Part shown: positions 6,259 to 12,358 of the stretch, in pieces
Position numbering within the stretch: the stretch's first letter is position 1
Layout of the letters: each line of letters opens with the position of its first letter
IMG/VR virus record: IMGVR_UViG_3300035698_003554
Location: 1-46,554 of that record
Strand: one strand, 5' to 3'
Source of the DNA: a virus
DNA: 46,554 nucleotides
Notes under the pieces: model-generated
The model's input: the letters and a program-made list of their open reading frames with translations, nothing else
What the model was told of the DNA's origin: nothing
Databases searched by the model: none
Made by a program: the position numbers and the translations under genes

Positions 6259-6269
6259 CCCACCCAATA
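6254..6269 (+). promoter_or_regulatory. Repeated ACTAACCCACCCAATA leader, copy 1
   Basis: This 16-base core occurs three times, each just before a start codon (6279, 6523, 7142). Here it is extended by GGGACAACC, and CCC-AATA-GGG can form a tiny hairpin. It replaces a Shine-Dalgarno sequence, which none of the three genes has. Confidence 0.6.
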
Positions 6270-6278
6270 GGGACAACC

Positions 6279-6497
6279 ATGAAAATAACAGCAAGCCGTT
6301 CAATTCTCCCTTGGGGAACTCCGAATGTAAAAGTAGATATGTCAGAGCACATTGGAGAAATAGTTATCTCTGGGGCTCTTCACAAATCCGTAACTTTTGG
6401 ATGGAGTCCAATAAAAGAACATATAAAATATTGGAATGATATGCAACAAAACACTATTACAACAAAAAAAGCTAATAAGAATAAAACCAGAGTTTAG
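6279..6497 (+). CDS. Hypothetical 72-aa protein
   Basis: A basic 72-residue protein with no recognised motif. The frame starting at 6279 is preferred to the overlapping frame at 6221 because it follows the repeated leader at 6254-6269. Confidence 0.55.
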   Translation: MKITASRSILPWGTPNVKVDMSEHIGEIVISGALHKSVTFGWSPIKEHIKYWNDMQQNTITTKKANKNKTRV

Positions 6498-6506
6498 ACA
6501 TTAATA

Positions 6507-6522
6507 ACTAACCCACCCAATA
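6507..6522 (+). promoter_or_regulatory. Repeated ACTAACCCACCCAATA leader, copy 2
   Basis: Here the 16-base core directly abuts ATG 6523 of the DNA methylase-like gene. The GGGAC extension of the other copies is replaced by the start codon. Confidence 0.55.
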
Positions 6523-7140
6523 ATGAGTAATGATAAAATGAAGATATTAGTTGCCTGTGAAGAAAGCCAAGCGGTAACGATTGAGCTAAGGAAGCTTGGA
6601 CACGAGGCATATTCGTGCGACTTACTTCCGTGTAGCGGCGGACACCCAGAATGGCATATTCAGGGCGATGTTCTAGAACACCTAGACGATGGTTGGGACA
6701 TGATGATTGCACACCCTCCGTGTACTTATTTGTCAAATGCAGGAGCAAGATTTCTATACCCAAAAGGGGTGTTGGATCAGGAGAGACTTGGGAAAGGGAT
6801 GGAGTCAAAAGTGTTATTTATGAAACTACTCAATGCTCCAATCGAGAAGATAGCAGTAGAAAACCCAGTTCAAAGTCGAGCATTCGGGATTAGGAAATAT
6901 GACCAAACCATAGAACCATATCACTTCGGACATCCATTTAAAAAGAAAACATGCCTATGGCTTAAAAACTTACCGCCCCTCGTCCCAACCAATGTTTTAG
7001 AAAAACCAGAAAGTACAAAAATTGCAGGGAATTGGTTCAACAAAGGGGGAAAAGAGAGACAGAAGAATAGAAGTAAAACATTCCTAGGCATTGCGAAAGC
7101 TATAGCAGAACAATGGACTAACCCACCCAATAGGGACTAA
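6523..7140 (+). CDS. DNA cytosine methylase-like protein
   Basis: A 205-residue member of a phage family related to C5-cytosine methyltransferases. The N-terminal ILVACEESQAV (8-18) stands where the cofactor loop lies, SCDLLP (31-36) gives the acidic residue after beta 2, and AHPPCTYLSNAG (63-74) carries the catalytic-type Pro-Pro-Cys; VENPVQ follows near residue 111. It lacks a target-recognition domain and is half the size of a complete enzyme, so activity is uncertain. It could protect phage DNA from host restriction. The last residues (TNPPNRD) are encoded by copy 3 of the leader repeat. Confidence 0.75.
   Translation: MSNDKMKILVACEESQAVTIELRKLGHEAYSCDLLPCSGGHPEWHIQGDVLEHLDDGWDMMIAHPPCTYLSNAGARFLYPKGVLDQERLGKGMESKVLFMKLLNAPIEKIAVENPVQSRAFGIRKYDQTIEPYHFGHPFKKKTCLWLKNLPPLVPTNVLEKPESTKIAGNWFNKGGKERQKNRSKTFLGIAKAIAEQWTNPPNRD
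7117..7132 (+). promoter_or_regulatory. Repeated ACTAACCCACCCAATA leader, copy 3
   Basis: Third copy of the 16-base core, followed by GGGACTAAC and ATG 7142. It overlaps the end of the methylase-like gene and encodes its final residues, showing that the repeat can insert into coding sequence ends. Confidence 0.55.
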
Positions 7141-7141
7141 C

Positions 7142-7279
7142 ATGAAATGCGAAATTTGCGGACTCGATAGCACAGAGGGGTCGGAGAAGGTAGAATCCGA
7201 CCATCTATATTGTTATCCGAGAAAGAATTGTAGTTTCACTTGGGAAACACTAGAAAGAAAACGTAACCCCAAACAATAA
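7142..7279 (+). CDS. Small zinc-ribbon-like protein (45 aa)
   Basis: CEIC near the N-terminus, H21 and CYPRKNC in the middle provide a CxxC...H...C...C set that could bind zinc. The start follows leader copy 3. No family is assigned. Confidence 0.5.
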   Translation: MKCEICGLDSTEGSEKVESDHLYCYPRKNCSFTWETLERKRNPKQ

Positions 7280-7330
7280 ACATGGATAAAACCATTACTT
7301 ATTTGTAAAATTCCTAGAAATCAATAGAAT

Positions 7331-7684
7331 ATGAAGGATATGACAACTATTGACGTTAAAGCCCTGTCTTCCAATAGAGCATGGCAAGGAAGGCGATTTA
7401 AGACCCCAGAATACAAGGCGTATGAGGAGGAGTTTCTATATAAGTTACCACCACTTAAAATCCCAGAAGGGAGGATAGAGATGCATTATCTTTTTGGGTT
7501 ATCGAGTAAGTTAAACGATGTTGATAACTGTATTAAGAGCTTTCAAGACGTTTTGCAAAAGAAATATGGGTTTGATGATCGTAGAATTTTTCGTATAATA
7601 GCAGAGAAAATTGAAGTAAATAAAGGACAAGAATTCATCACGTTTTCATTCCTACCTTATTCCTCAACAATAACAGATGATTGA
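7331..7684 (+). CDS. rusA: RusA-like Holliday junction resolvase
   Basis: A 117-residue RusA-fold endonuclease. The N-terminal LSSNRAWQGRRFKTPEY (12-28) is typical of the family, and the acidic centre is D63-x-D65-N66 with K69, D73 and the D82-D83 pair before RRI. RusA enzymes are dimers that cut branched DNA, resolving junctions before packaging. The gene overlaps the peptidase gene by 8 bases. E. coli RusA is about 120 residues, so this looks complete. Confidence 0.88.
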   Translation: MKDMTTIDVKALSSNRAWQGRRFKTPEYKAYEEEFLYKLPPLKIPEGRIEMHYLFGLSSKLNDVDNCIKSFQDVLQKKYGFDDRRIFRIIAEKIEVNKGQEFITFSFLPYSSTITDD

Positions 7685-8450
7685 ATATTTCCGCGAACTC
7701 TGGCATCTTATAATTGGTCATAGAAAACCAGGGGCTTTTGACGAGCCAGACGAGAGAGACTATACGACAGACAAAATTAAAGTGTCTCAAATACTATTCC
7801 CTAAAGGAGACGGGAGAATGGATTTATCTGCTAACCCAGCTAAAGACCAAGGACAAACTAATTTTTGTACTTCTTATGCTATGGCTTCTCTTATAGAGTC
7901 TATGCTTGTTAGGAAACTTCATAGGTTTATAGATGTTGATCCACAACAACTAATCAACTTCCAACAGAATAGGAGAAACGGAATGGTTGATTCAAACGAT
8001 GTCTGGGATATAGCTGAGAAAGGGGACACGCTCCAAAACGCACTACAGGCGGTTATTGATAATAGGACTAAATTTAAAGACTACGACCCAGATGGGAAAT
8101 CTATTACTGGGTATGTTACATTTCATGGATACTCTAAAATAGATAAAGACCTTAAAACAATGTCTGAGTGGTTGGCTAAAGGACATCCAACGTACACAGG
8201 AAGTACCTGCTTTGATAACTACATTGATTCGGCTGGATACTGGCAAGTATCTGGAAAGAAAAGAAGGGGGGGACACGCCTTCCACATTCCTAAAATCTGG
8301 TGGTACAAAACACTTGTCTGGCTACTGACTCCGTTTATGGAAAATACTTGGGGGCAAAAATGGAACGGTAATGGCGAAGCACCGCTTAACCCAAACACTA
8401 TTAGAAAGTTAATGAGCACATATATACTTTATGGACTGGAGGTGAAGTAA
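7677..8450 (+). CDS. Papain-like (C1) cysteine peptidase
   Basis: A 257-residue protein with the C1 catalytic set in order: DQGQTNFCTSYA with nucleophile C64 and oxyanion glutamine Q58 or Q60, RGGHAFHI with H200, and ENTWGQKW with N223. The DERDY sequence near residue 25 is common just before phage C1 domains. No signal peptide is clear. Processing of virion proteins or cleavage of cell-wall peptides are both possible. No ordinary endolysin is found and membrane-protein genes follow, so a lytic role deserves testing. Confidence 0.8.
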   Translation: MIEYFRELWHLIIGHRKPGAFDEPDERDYTTDKIKVSQILFPKGDGRMDLSANPAKDQGQTNFCTSYAMASLIESMLVRKLHRFIDVDPQQLINFQQNRRNGMVDSNDVWDIAEKGDTLQNALQAVIDNRTKFKDYDPDGKSITGYVTFHGYSKIDKDLKTMSEWLAKGHPTYTGSTCFDNYIDSAGYWQVSGKKRRGGHAFHIPKIWWYKTLVWLLTPFMENTWGQKWNGNGEAPLNPNTIRKLMSTYILYGLEVK

Positions 8451-8457
8451 TTTCCCC

Positions 8458-8503
8458 TTGACAAACACTTGACTTTAGTTTTGTTCTGTGGTATGATTTA
8501 GGC
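8458..8503 (+). promoter_or_regulatory. Leaderless promoter with extended TTGACAAACACTTGAC element
   Basis: TTGACT (8469-8474), a 17-base spacer and TATGAT (8492-8497) are followed by TTAGGC and ATG 8504. The expected start of transcription is the A of ATG. An additional TTGACA at 8458 is 11 bases upstream of the -35, one helical turn away; the same 14- to 16-base element recurs at 41021-41036 and 43331-43344 on the minus strand. Confidence 0.75.
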
Positions 8504-8629
8504 ATGAGTTACCAAAAAGAAAAACAAAAAGACCTTAAACTATCTAACAAACTTCAACCACACGAATGGGTTGCAATTATGGTTGTTATTGGAATGCTTC
8601 TCTTTTCTTTATATCATATTGTGTCATGA
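8504..8629 (+). CDS. Small membrane protein, predicted leaderless
   Basis: A 41-residue protein with a charged N-terminal half and one transmembrane segment (about 22-39). Its ATG coincides with the predicted transcription start. It overlaps the next gene by ATGA. A single-span charged peptide of this kind could be a holin or antiholin, but no family match is claimed. Confidence 0.65.
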   Translation: MSYQKEKQKDLKLSNKLQPHEWVAIMVVIGMLLFSLYHIVS

Positions 8630-9009
8630 AAAAATACTTAACAATCACCGTCTTCGTTATAATTACTGGTCTTATTGGGCTTGCTATGGCAAACAATACA
8701 CAAAGCAAGAGATTAGAACGTGCCTACGCTTCGGCTAGTGAGGTTAGAAACGAACTAATGGTAGATTATGATGTTTTGTATCAAAAACTGTTAGAAGCGA
8801 ATACAGAGCTAAATAGGGTTGAATGTAAATTAGCAGATAATAAACACAAAAAAGCAGAAGATAAAGAGGAATTAGATCGGTTGGCTTTTAAGATTTGTGA
8901 TATTTGCGAAGAAGTTCCTGTTAGGTTACAGGAGTTTTGCGCGATGGATGATTATTCGTTTGTCGGAGATATTTTGGGGGGACTTTCTACTAGAGATTAT
9001 CCACAATAA
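8626..9009 (+). CDS. Membrane-anchored coiled-coil protein, possible i-spanin
   Basis: Residues 4-22 are a transmembrane or uncleaved signal segment; residues 28-90 form a charged coiled coil; the C-terminal part has five cysteines. This architecture, following a small membrane protein, resembles Rz-type inner-membrane spanins. No partner o-spanin lies inside the gene. ATG 8626 is chosen over 8566 because of the ATGA overlap with the 8504 gene. The stop codon at 9009 touches the end of the opposing gene at 9010. Confidence 0.55.
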   Translation: MKKYLTITVFVIITGLIGLAMANNTQSKRLERAYASASEVRNELMVDYDVLYQKLLEANTELNRVECKLADNKHKKAEDKEELDRLAFKICDICEEVPVRLQEFCAMDDYSFVGDILGGLSTRDYPQ

Positions 9010-9186
9010 TCACTCCTTCATGTTCCATTTATAAATTAAAAACTCATAGACCTTTGTCATAAGTTCTTCAAATTCTTTTTCGTCTTCTAGTGGTACTGGT
9101 ACAATAGTCCAATAAGTACTAGATTCTACTCCGTCCTTCCCTTTTAGGGCTTTACAGAGTCGTTCTTCGTGTTCTCCTAGATTCAT
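9010..9186 (-). CDS. Small acidic protein (58 aa)
   Basis: The frame starts ATG at 9186, in an ATGA overlap with the upstream gene, and ends at 9010, one base from the stop of the opposing gene. The product is acidic with a central VPVPLEDEKEF segment. No family is recognised. It is the last gene of the leftward lysis-like operon. Confidence 0.6.
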   Translation of the reverse strand: MNLGEHEERLCKALKGKDGVESSTYWTIVPVPLEDEKEFEELMTKVYEFLIYKWNMKE

Positions 9187-9437
9187 GCCATAAAACTTAT
9201 TCTTGCAACCCTAATAAGCATTTCTGCTACTTGTGGTACATTTGCGAGTAAGGCAAAGACTACAAGGAAAAGTCCTATTTTGTTTATCCAAGTTTGAGAT
9301 ACCCACTTCTTATCGTGTTTACCTACTGTTGAGAATACTTTACTAGCTGTTTCTGTAAGACTATCAATTTTCCCTCCTAATGTTGTTTCTAGGTTTTTTA
9401 TTCTTTCACTAAGAACATTGTTTGAGGGAGTAGACAT
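9183..9437 (-). CDS. Holin-like / XhlA-like membrane protein
   Basis: An 84-residue protein: an N-terminal amphipathic coiled coil (residues 8-45) with SERIKNLETTLGGKIDSL, then one transmembrane segment (about 53-75). This layout matches XhlA-type hemolysin or holin accessory proteins that anchor lysis components to the membrane. It overlaps the upstream gene by one base (TAATG) and the downstream gene by ATGA. Confidence 0.6.
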   Translation of the reverse strand: MSTPSNNVLSERIKNLETTLGGKIDSLTETASKVFSTVGKHDKKWVSQTWINKIGLFLVVFALLANVPQVAEMLIRVARISFMA

Positions 9438-9691
9438 TATCTTTTGAATTGTCCCATTGTTTTCTTTATACCAATAGAACGGTTAGTAAACATTTGTCGA
9501 TGTCGTAATCTATAAAACGCAAAATACTTCTTATCCTTTATTCCTCTACACATAGTATGTGATTGGTAGCTTATTTTTTGTGGAGATACACCGCACCAAG
9601 CGTTTGTTTTCTTTGCACCGATAAATAGCAATCCTAATATAATGATTGACGCAACAAGGCAGATTATAATTCCTCTTATGAGTGGGTTCAT
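9437..9691 (-). CDS. Small membrane protein
   Basis: An 84-residue protein with a transmembrane segment at residues 5-25 and a basic C-terminal domain containing two cysteines. No family is recognised. It begins in an ATGA overlap with the two-span protein upstream, and belongs to the same cluster of membrane genes. Confidence 0.6.
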   Translation of the reverse strand: MNPLIRGIIICLVASIIILGLLFIGAKKTNAWCGVSPQKISYQSHTMCRGIKDKKYFAFYRLRHRQMFTNRSIGIKKTMGQFKR

Positions 9692-9948
9692 TTTTTGTCT
9701 GTTCTAATAAACGAAATAATAAAAGGCATTGCAACAACTAACACAAATTGATAGATTGAAGCTATACCGAGCTTAGTAGAAGAAATTAATATTTCTTTTG
9801 TAATAAGGAATGGGTCTGTTGGAAGTGCTGGTAGAAACACACTTAGAAAGATCGCTAAAGCGAAGAGAATAGCGTATAAAAGAGTCTTGAGTCCCAGTCT
9901 CCAAGTGATCTGACCTAAGTAACCGAAGATTTGTTCAAATTTATTCAT
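9688..9948 (-). CDS. Two-span membrane protein, holin candidate
   Basis: An 86-residue protein with hydrophobic segments at about 20-45 and 55-80 separated by a short polar loop, and a basic end (RTDKK). Length, two spans and charged tail are those of class II holins. Its position in a cluster of four small membrane or coiled-coil genes supports lysis, though no sequence signature proves it. Confidence 0.55.
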   Translation of the reverse strand: MNKFEQIFGYLGQITWRLGLKTLLYAILFALAIFLSVFLPALPTDPFLITKEILISSTKLGIASIYQFVLVVAMPFIISFIRTDKK

Positions 9949-10133
9949 ACATCTATTTTAGCACATCCGTTTTCAACACCCAAACTTTTATCTGTTTTAT
10001 TTTTTGTTTCAGCTCGTATTTTCATAGCTTCTCTTTTAAATACAAGCGCTAGTTCCACGAAATAGGGGTTCTTATGGTCTTTGTTTAGATCATATACCTT
10101 GTCATACAGTTCTGCTTTATATTCGTTATTCAT
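9945..10133 (-). CDS. Hypothetical 62-aa protein
   Basis: A charged helical protein of 62 residues, linked by ATGA to the holin candidate downstream and overlapping the upstream gene by 8 bases. No family is recognised. Confidence 0.6.
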   Translation of the reverse strand: MNNEYKAELYDKVYDLNKDHKNPYFVELALVFKREAMKIRAETKNKTDKSLGVENGCAKIDV

Positions 10134-10266
10134 CTTTTTCTTTTCTTCCTTCGATTAATCCAGCTATAAACTGGCGTATATTTTCAGAATACTTGTGCGT
10201 TTCAGTCTTTAGCTCATCTGTCTTCATCTTCCCTAGTTTTTCATAGAGTTCTGGTGTGAGTTCCAT
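10126..10266 (-). CDS. Small helical protein, first gene of lysis-like operon
   Basis: ATG at 10266 opens a 46-residue, Lys/Glu-rich helical protein ending at 10126. A TATAAT on the minus strand (10280-10275) lies eight bases before the ATG, so the mRNA would have almost no leader. The overlap with the next gene supports it as real. Confidence 0.6.
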   Translation of the reverse strand: MELTPELYEKLGKMKTDELKTETHKYSENIRQFIAGLIEGRKEKDE

Positions 10267-10274
10267 CTAGCGAC

Positions 10275-10304
10275 ATTATACGCTTTTAATTTGACTAACG
10301 CGAA
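10275..10304 (-). promoter_or_regulatory. Probable near-leaderless promoter of the lysis-like operon
   Basis: A perfect TATAAT on the minus strand (10280-10275) is eight bases before ATG 10266. The -35 is weak (TTCGCG at 10304-10299, spacer 18). It overlaps the divergent small-RNA promoter at 10291-10320, so the two could compete. Confidence 0.5.
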
Positions 10305-10320
10305 AAAATTCGTCTATAAT
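10291..10320 (+). promoter_or_regulatory. Promoter of the plus-strand candidate small RNA
   Basis: TTGACT (10291-10296), spacer 18, TATAAT (10315-10320). It faces right, against all surrounding genes, and the only downstream element before a terminator is a 130-base non-coding span. Confidence 0.7.
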
Positions 10321-10326
10321 AAAGTG

Positions 10327-10460
10327 AATCGCTGGATACAAATATACACTCAAAGAGGCACCAGACAACTCGTCAACGAATCTAAAGAAGTGTGTGTATC
10401 TGGTCGATCTCGCCCAGTCAGCAAAATGACTCGCCTACACACTAGATTGTTCTAGTTTTT
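10327..10460 (+). ncRNA. Candidate small structured RNA (about 130 nt)
   Basis: The promoter at 10291-10320 predicts a start near 10327 and an intrinsic terminator ends at 10460. No reading frame of note is present. Possible helices are ACCAGA (10360-10365) with UCUGGU (10399-10404), GAUACA (10335-10340) with UGUAUC (10395-10400), AGUCA-GCAAAA-UGACU (10416-10431), and the terminator stem. The first two are mutually exclusive in part, and GUGUGUA near 10395 can also pair with UACACAC near 10435. I do not recognise a known RNA class. Confidence 0.55.
10441..10460 (+). terminator. Intrinsic terminator of the plus-strand small RNA
   Basis: ACTAGA (10441-10446), loop TTGT, TCTAGT (10451-10456) and a T run to 10460. 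On the minus strand there is no T run after the hairpin, so it is directional and would not stop the virion operon. Confidence 0.75.
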
Positions 10461-10468
10461 AGGTGTGT

Positions 10469-11629
10469 TTAAAACATTAAAAAGAATCCTGTGTCGGTTG
10501 CTGCTGGTGCTGGTACATCTACTGTGAAAATTTGAGCGAATCCATCATTATCTACGCCTGTCCAGAAGTTGATGTAGTGACTTGTGTCAATTGTGGAACA
10601 GGAATTGTTTACCCCATATTGTGTATCAAATTCCAGCCAACTAGAAGTTGTTGTTACCGCCCATGTTGAAGTATCAACTTCAAATACTTGTGTATATCCA
10701 TCATTATCTAACCCAGCCCAGAAACTTATGAAGTGATTAGAATCCACCGGATAACATGAGTTTCTAAGAGAATTTTGTGTGTCAAATTCTAATCTAGTGG
10801 CAGCAGTTGTAACAGTCCAATTTGAAGTGTTTATCGTAAATACTTGAGTGAACCCATCTCCACCATCTCCTCTCCAAAAGTTGATAACATGATTATCATC
10901 AATCTGGAAACAACTATTCCCAGAGGCTAATACTGTATCAAATTCAAGACTAGCTGCTGCTGTGGTTACTGCCCATGTAGTGGTATTAATCTCAAATATC
11001 TGCGTAAATCCATCATTATCTGCTCCATTCCAGAAACTTATAACATGGTTTGCATCTACTAAAGAACAAGTACCTCCTTCAACATTATTTGACTCAAATT
11101 CTAATGAAGAATTAGCGGTTGTTACCGCCCATGTTGAAGTATCAACTTCAAATACTTGTGTGAAACTTGGGAATGGACTAGCAGAACCAGCCCAAAAGTT
11201 TATAAAATGATTGGTGTCTATTTTACAACAGTAATTATATGCGTTACTCTCGGTGTCAAATTCTAATCTAGTGGCAGCAGTGGTTACCGCCCATGTTGAG
11301 GTGTCTACTTCTAATATTTGTGCAAGACCAGAGTGGCCAGGAAGTGCAAACGGCCCCCCTTGCCAGAAATTTATGAAATGATTTGTGTCTACTTGCCAAC
11401 ACGAATTTTGCTGATTAAATTGTGTATCAAATTCAAATTTAGAATTAGCAGTAGTTATAGCCCAGGTTGAGGTGTCTACGGCAAACGCTTGTGCGAATCC
11501 ATGAGTGGTTACTCCAGTATAGAAGTTAATAAAATGGTTTTCATCTATTGTGAAACAATTATTCCATGTTGCATATTGTGTATCAAACTCTAATGCTGTT
11601 CCCGCTGTTGTTACTGCATAATTTGCCAT
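10469..11629 (-). CDS. Seven-repeat beta-propeller-like virion protein
   Basis: A 386-residue protein made of seven repeats of about 52 residues, each with a motif like (S/T/D)NHFINFW-x-G, then GF(T/A)Q(V/I)FEVDTSTWAVTTA and LEFDTQ. Seven such blades would form a propeller. It is the last gene of the virion module, next to fibre-type genes, and could be an appendage tip or receptor-binding protein. Gln/Asn/Ser/Thr richness and repeat divergence fit an exposed structural protein. Function is inferred from architecture and position only. Confidence 0.65.
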   Translation of the reverse strand: MANYAVTTAGTALEFDTQYATWNNCFTIDENHFINFYTGVTTHGFAQAFAVDTSTWAITTANSKFEFDTQFNQQNSCWQVDTNHFINFWQGGPFALPGHSGLAQILEVDTSTWAVTTAATRLEFDTESNAYNYCCKIDTNHFINFWAGSASPFPSFTQVFEVDTSTWAVTTANSSLEFESNNVEGGTCSLVDANHVISFWNGADNDGFTQIFEINTTTWAVTTAAASLEFDTVLASGNSCFQIDDNHVINFWRGDGGDGFTQVFTINTSNWTVTTAATRLEFDTQNSLRNSCYPVDSNHFISFWAGLDNDGYTQVFEVDTSTWAVTTTSSWLEFDTQYGVNNSCSTIDTSHYINFWTGVDNDGFAQIFTVDVPAPAATDTGFFLMF

Positions 11630-11630
11630 G

Positions 11631-12323
11631 TTATTCTATGTGTGAATCATTAAATTGAAATACTTTTGCTCTGCCGATATGTGGAGCACGAACTCTCGTG
11701 TCGCACCATACCTCAAAACCTTCTTCTGTTGCCCTTTCGATAAACTCCATATCCTCTGACATTGTTCGTCTTTGAACATTGAGTTTCTTTGGGTCTTTTG
11801 TAAATGTAGTGTCACCGTACTCAAACGGTTTTCCTTCGTACTTAGCAAATAGTTTTGCCAATACTTCTGCTTTAATCAATGTACATCCCATGCCACATCC
11901 GTCTACTTTGACGAGGTGGCTTCCTGATGTATTCAGTTTGTTCATATTCTTGTAAATCGTCATTCCTTTTCCGTTTCCTTCTTTAACTTCTTCTGCTGTA
12001 AACAGGCATAAATCATGCGCCCCTTGTTCGTTAGGGTTTCGTGTTGGGATTGGAGAACAGACAATATCCTTATCGTCCTGTAAGAACTTCTCGATAGTAT
12101 CTTCTGGCGGTGGGTTGTCATCATCTACAAAGAGTACATGACTTGCTCCACCTTCTAGTGCCATCTTAACGATAGCGTTACGAGCTACATCTGTCCGCTG
12201 TCTTTCAACGATAGATACCATGCATGGTACTGTCTTCTTCATTTTAAGTAATGCTTCAACAGTCATTGCTGGAAACAGACCGCTTCCATTTGGGATACCG
12301 ATAACGATTTTTGTGTCTTTCAT
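11631..12323 (-). CDS. GT-A fold glycosyltransferase-like protein
   Basis: A 230-residue protein with a nucleotide-sugar-binding layout: N-terminal KIVIGIPNGSG, RTDVARNAIV (43-52), the DxD-type FVDDDNPPP (65-73), and a later CGMGCTLIK segment plus SEDMEFIERA, typical of family 2-like glycosyltransferases. It may decorate phage structural proteins or host surface. It has its own leaderless promoter and is the only enzyme among the fibre genes. Confidence 0.75.
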   Translation of the reverse strand: MKDTKIVIGIPNGSGLFPAMTVEALLKMKKTVPCMVSIVERQRTDVARNAIVKMALEGGASHVLFVDDDNPPPEDTIEKFLQDDKDIVCSPIPTRNPNEQGAHDLCLFTAEEVKEGNGKGMTIYKNMNKLNTSGSHLVKVDGCGMGCTLIKAEVLAKLFAKYEGKPFEYGDTTFTKDPKKLNVQRRTMSEDMEFIERATEEGFEVWCDTRVRAPHIGRAKVFQFNDSHIE

Positions 12324-12358
12324 GTCGTTACACTAGCATAAACTAGCACTTTTATCAA
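12324..12358 (-). promoter_or_regulatory. Leaderless promoter of the glycosyltransferase gene
   Basis: On the minus strand TTGATA (12358-12353), spacer 17, TAGTGT (12335-12330), then AACGAC and ATG 12323. The TGA inside the -35 box is the stop codon of the long fibre gene ending at 12355. Transcription should begin at the A of ATG. Confidence 0.7.

Noticed and set aside
6221-6439. Frame starting at 6221
   Set aside because: It overlaps YopX and the better supported 6279 gene, which follows the repeated leader.
10327-10460. tRNA or tmRNA gene in the 10.3-kb intergenic region
   Set aside because: No acceptor stem, T-loop or anticodon arm of the expected geometry could be drawn.
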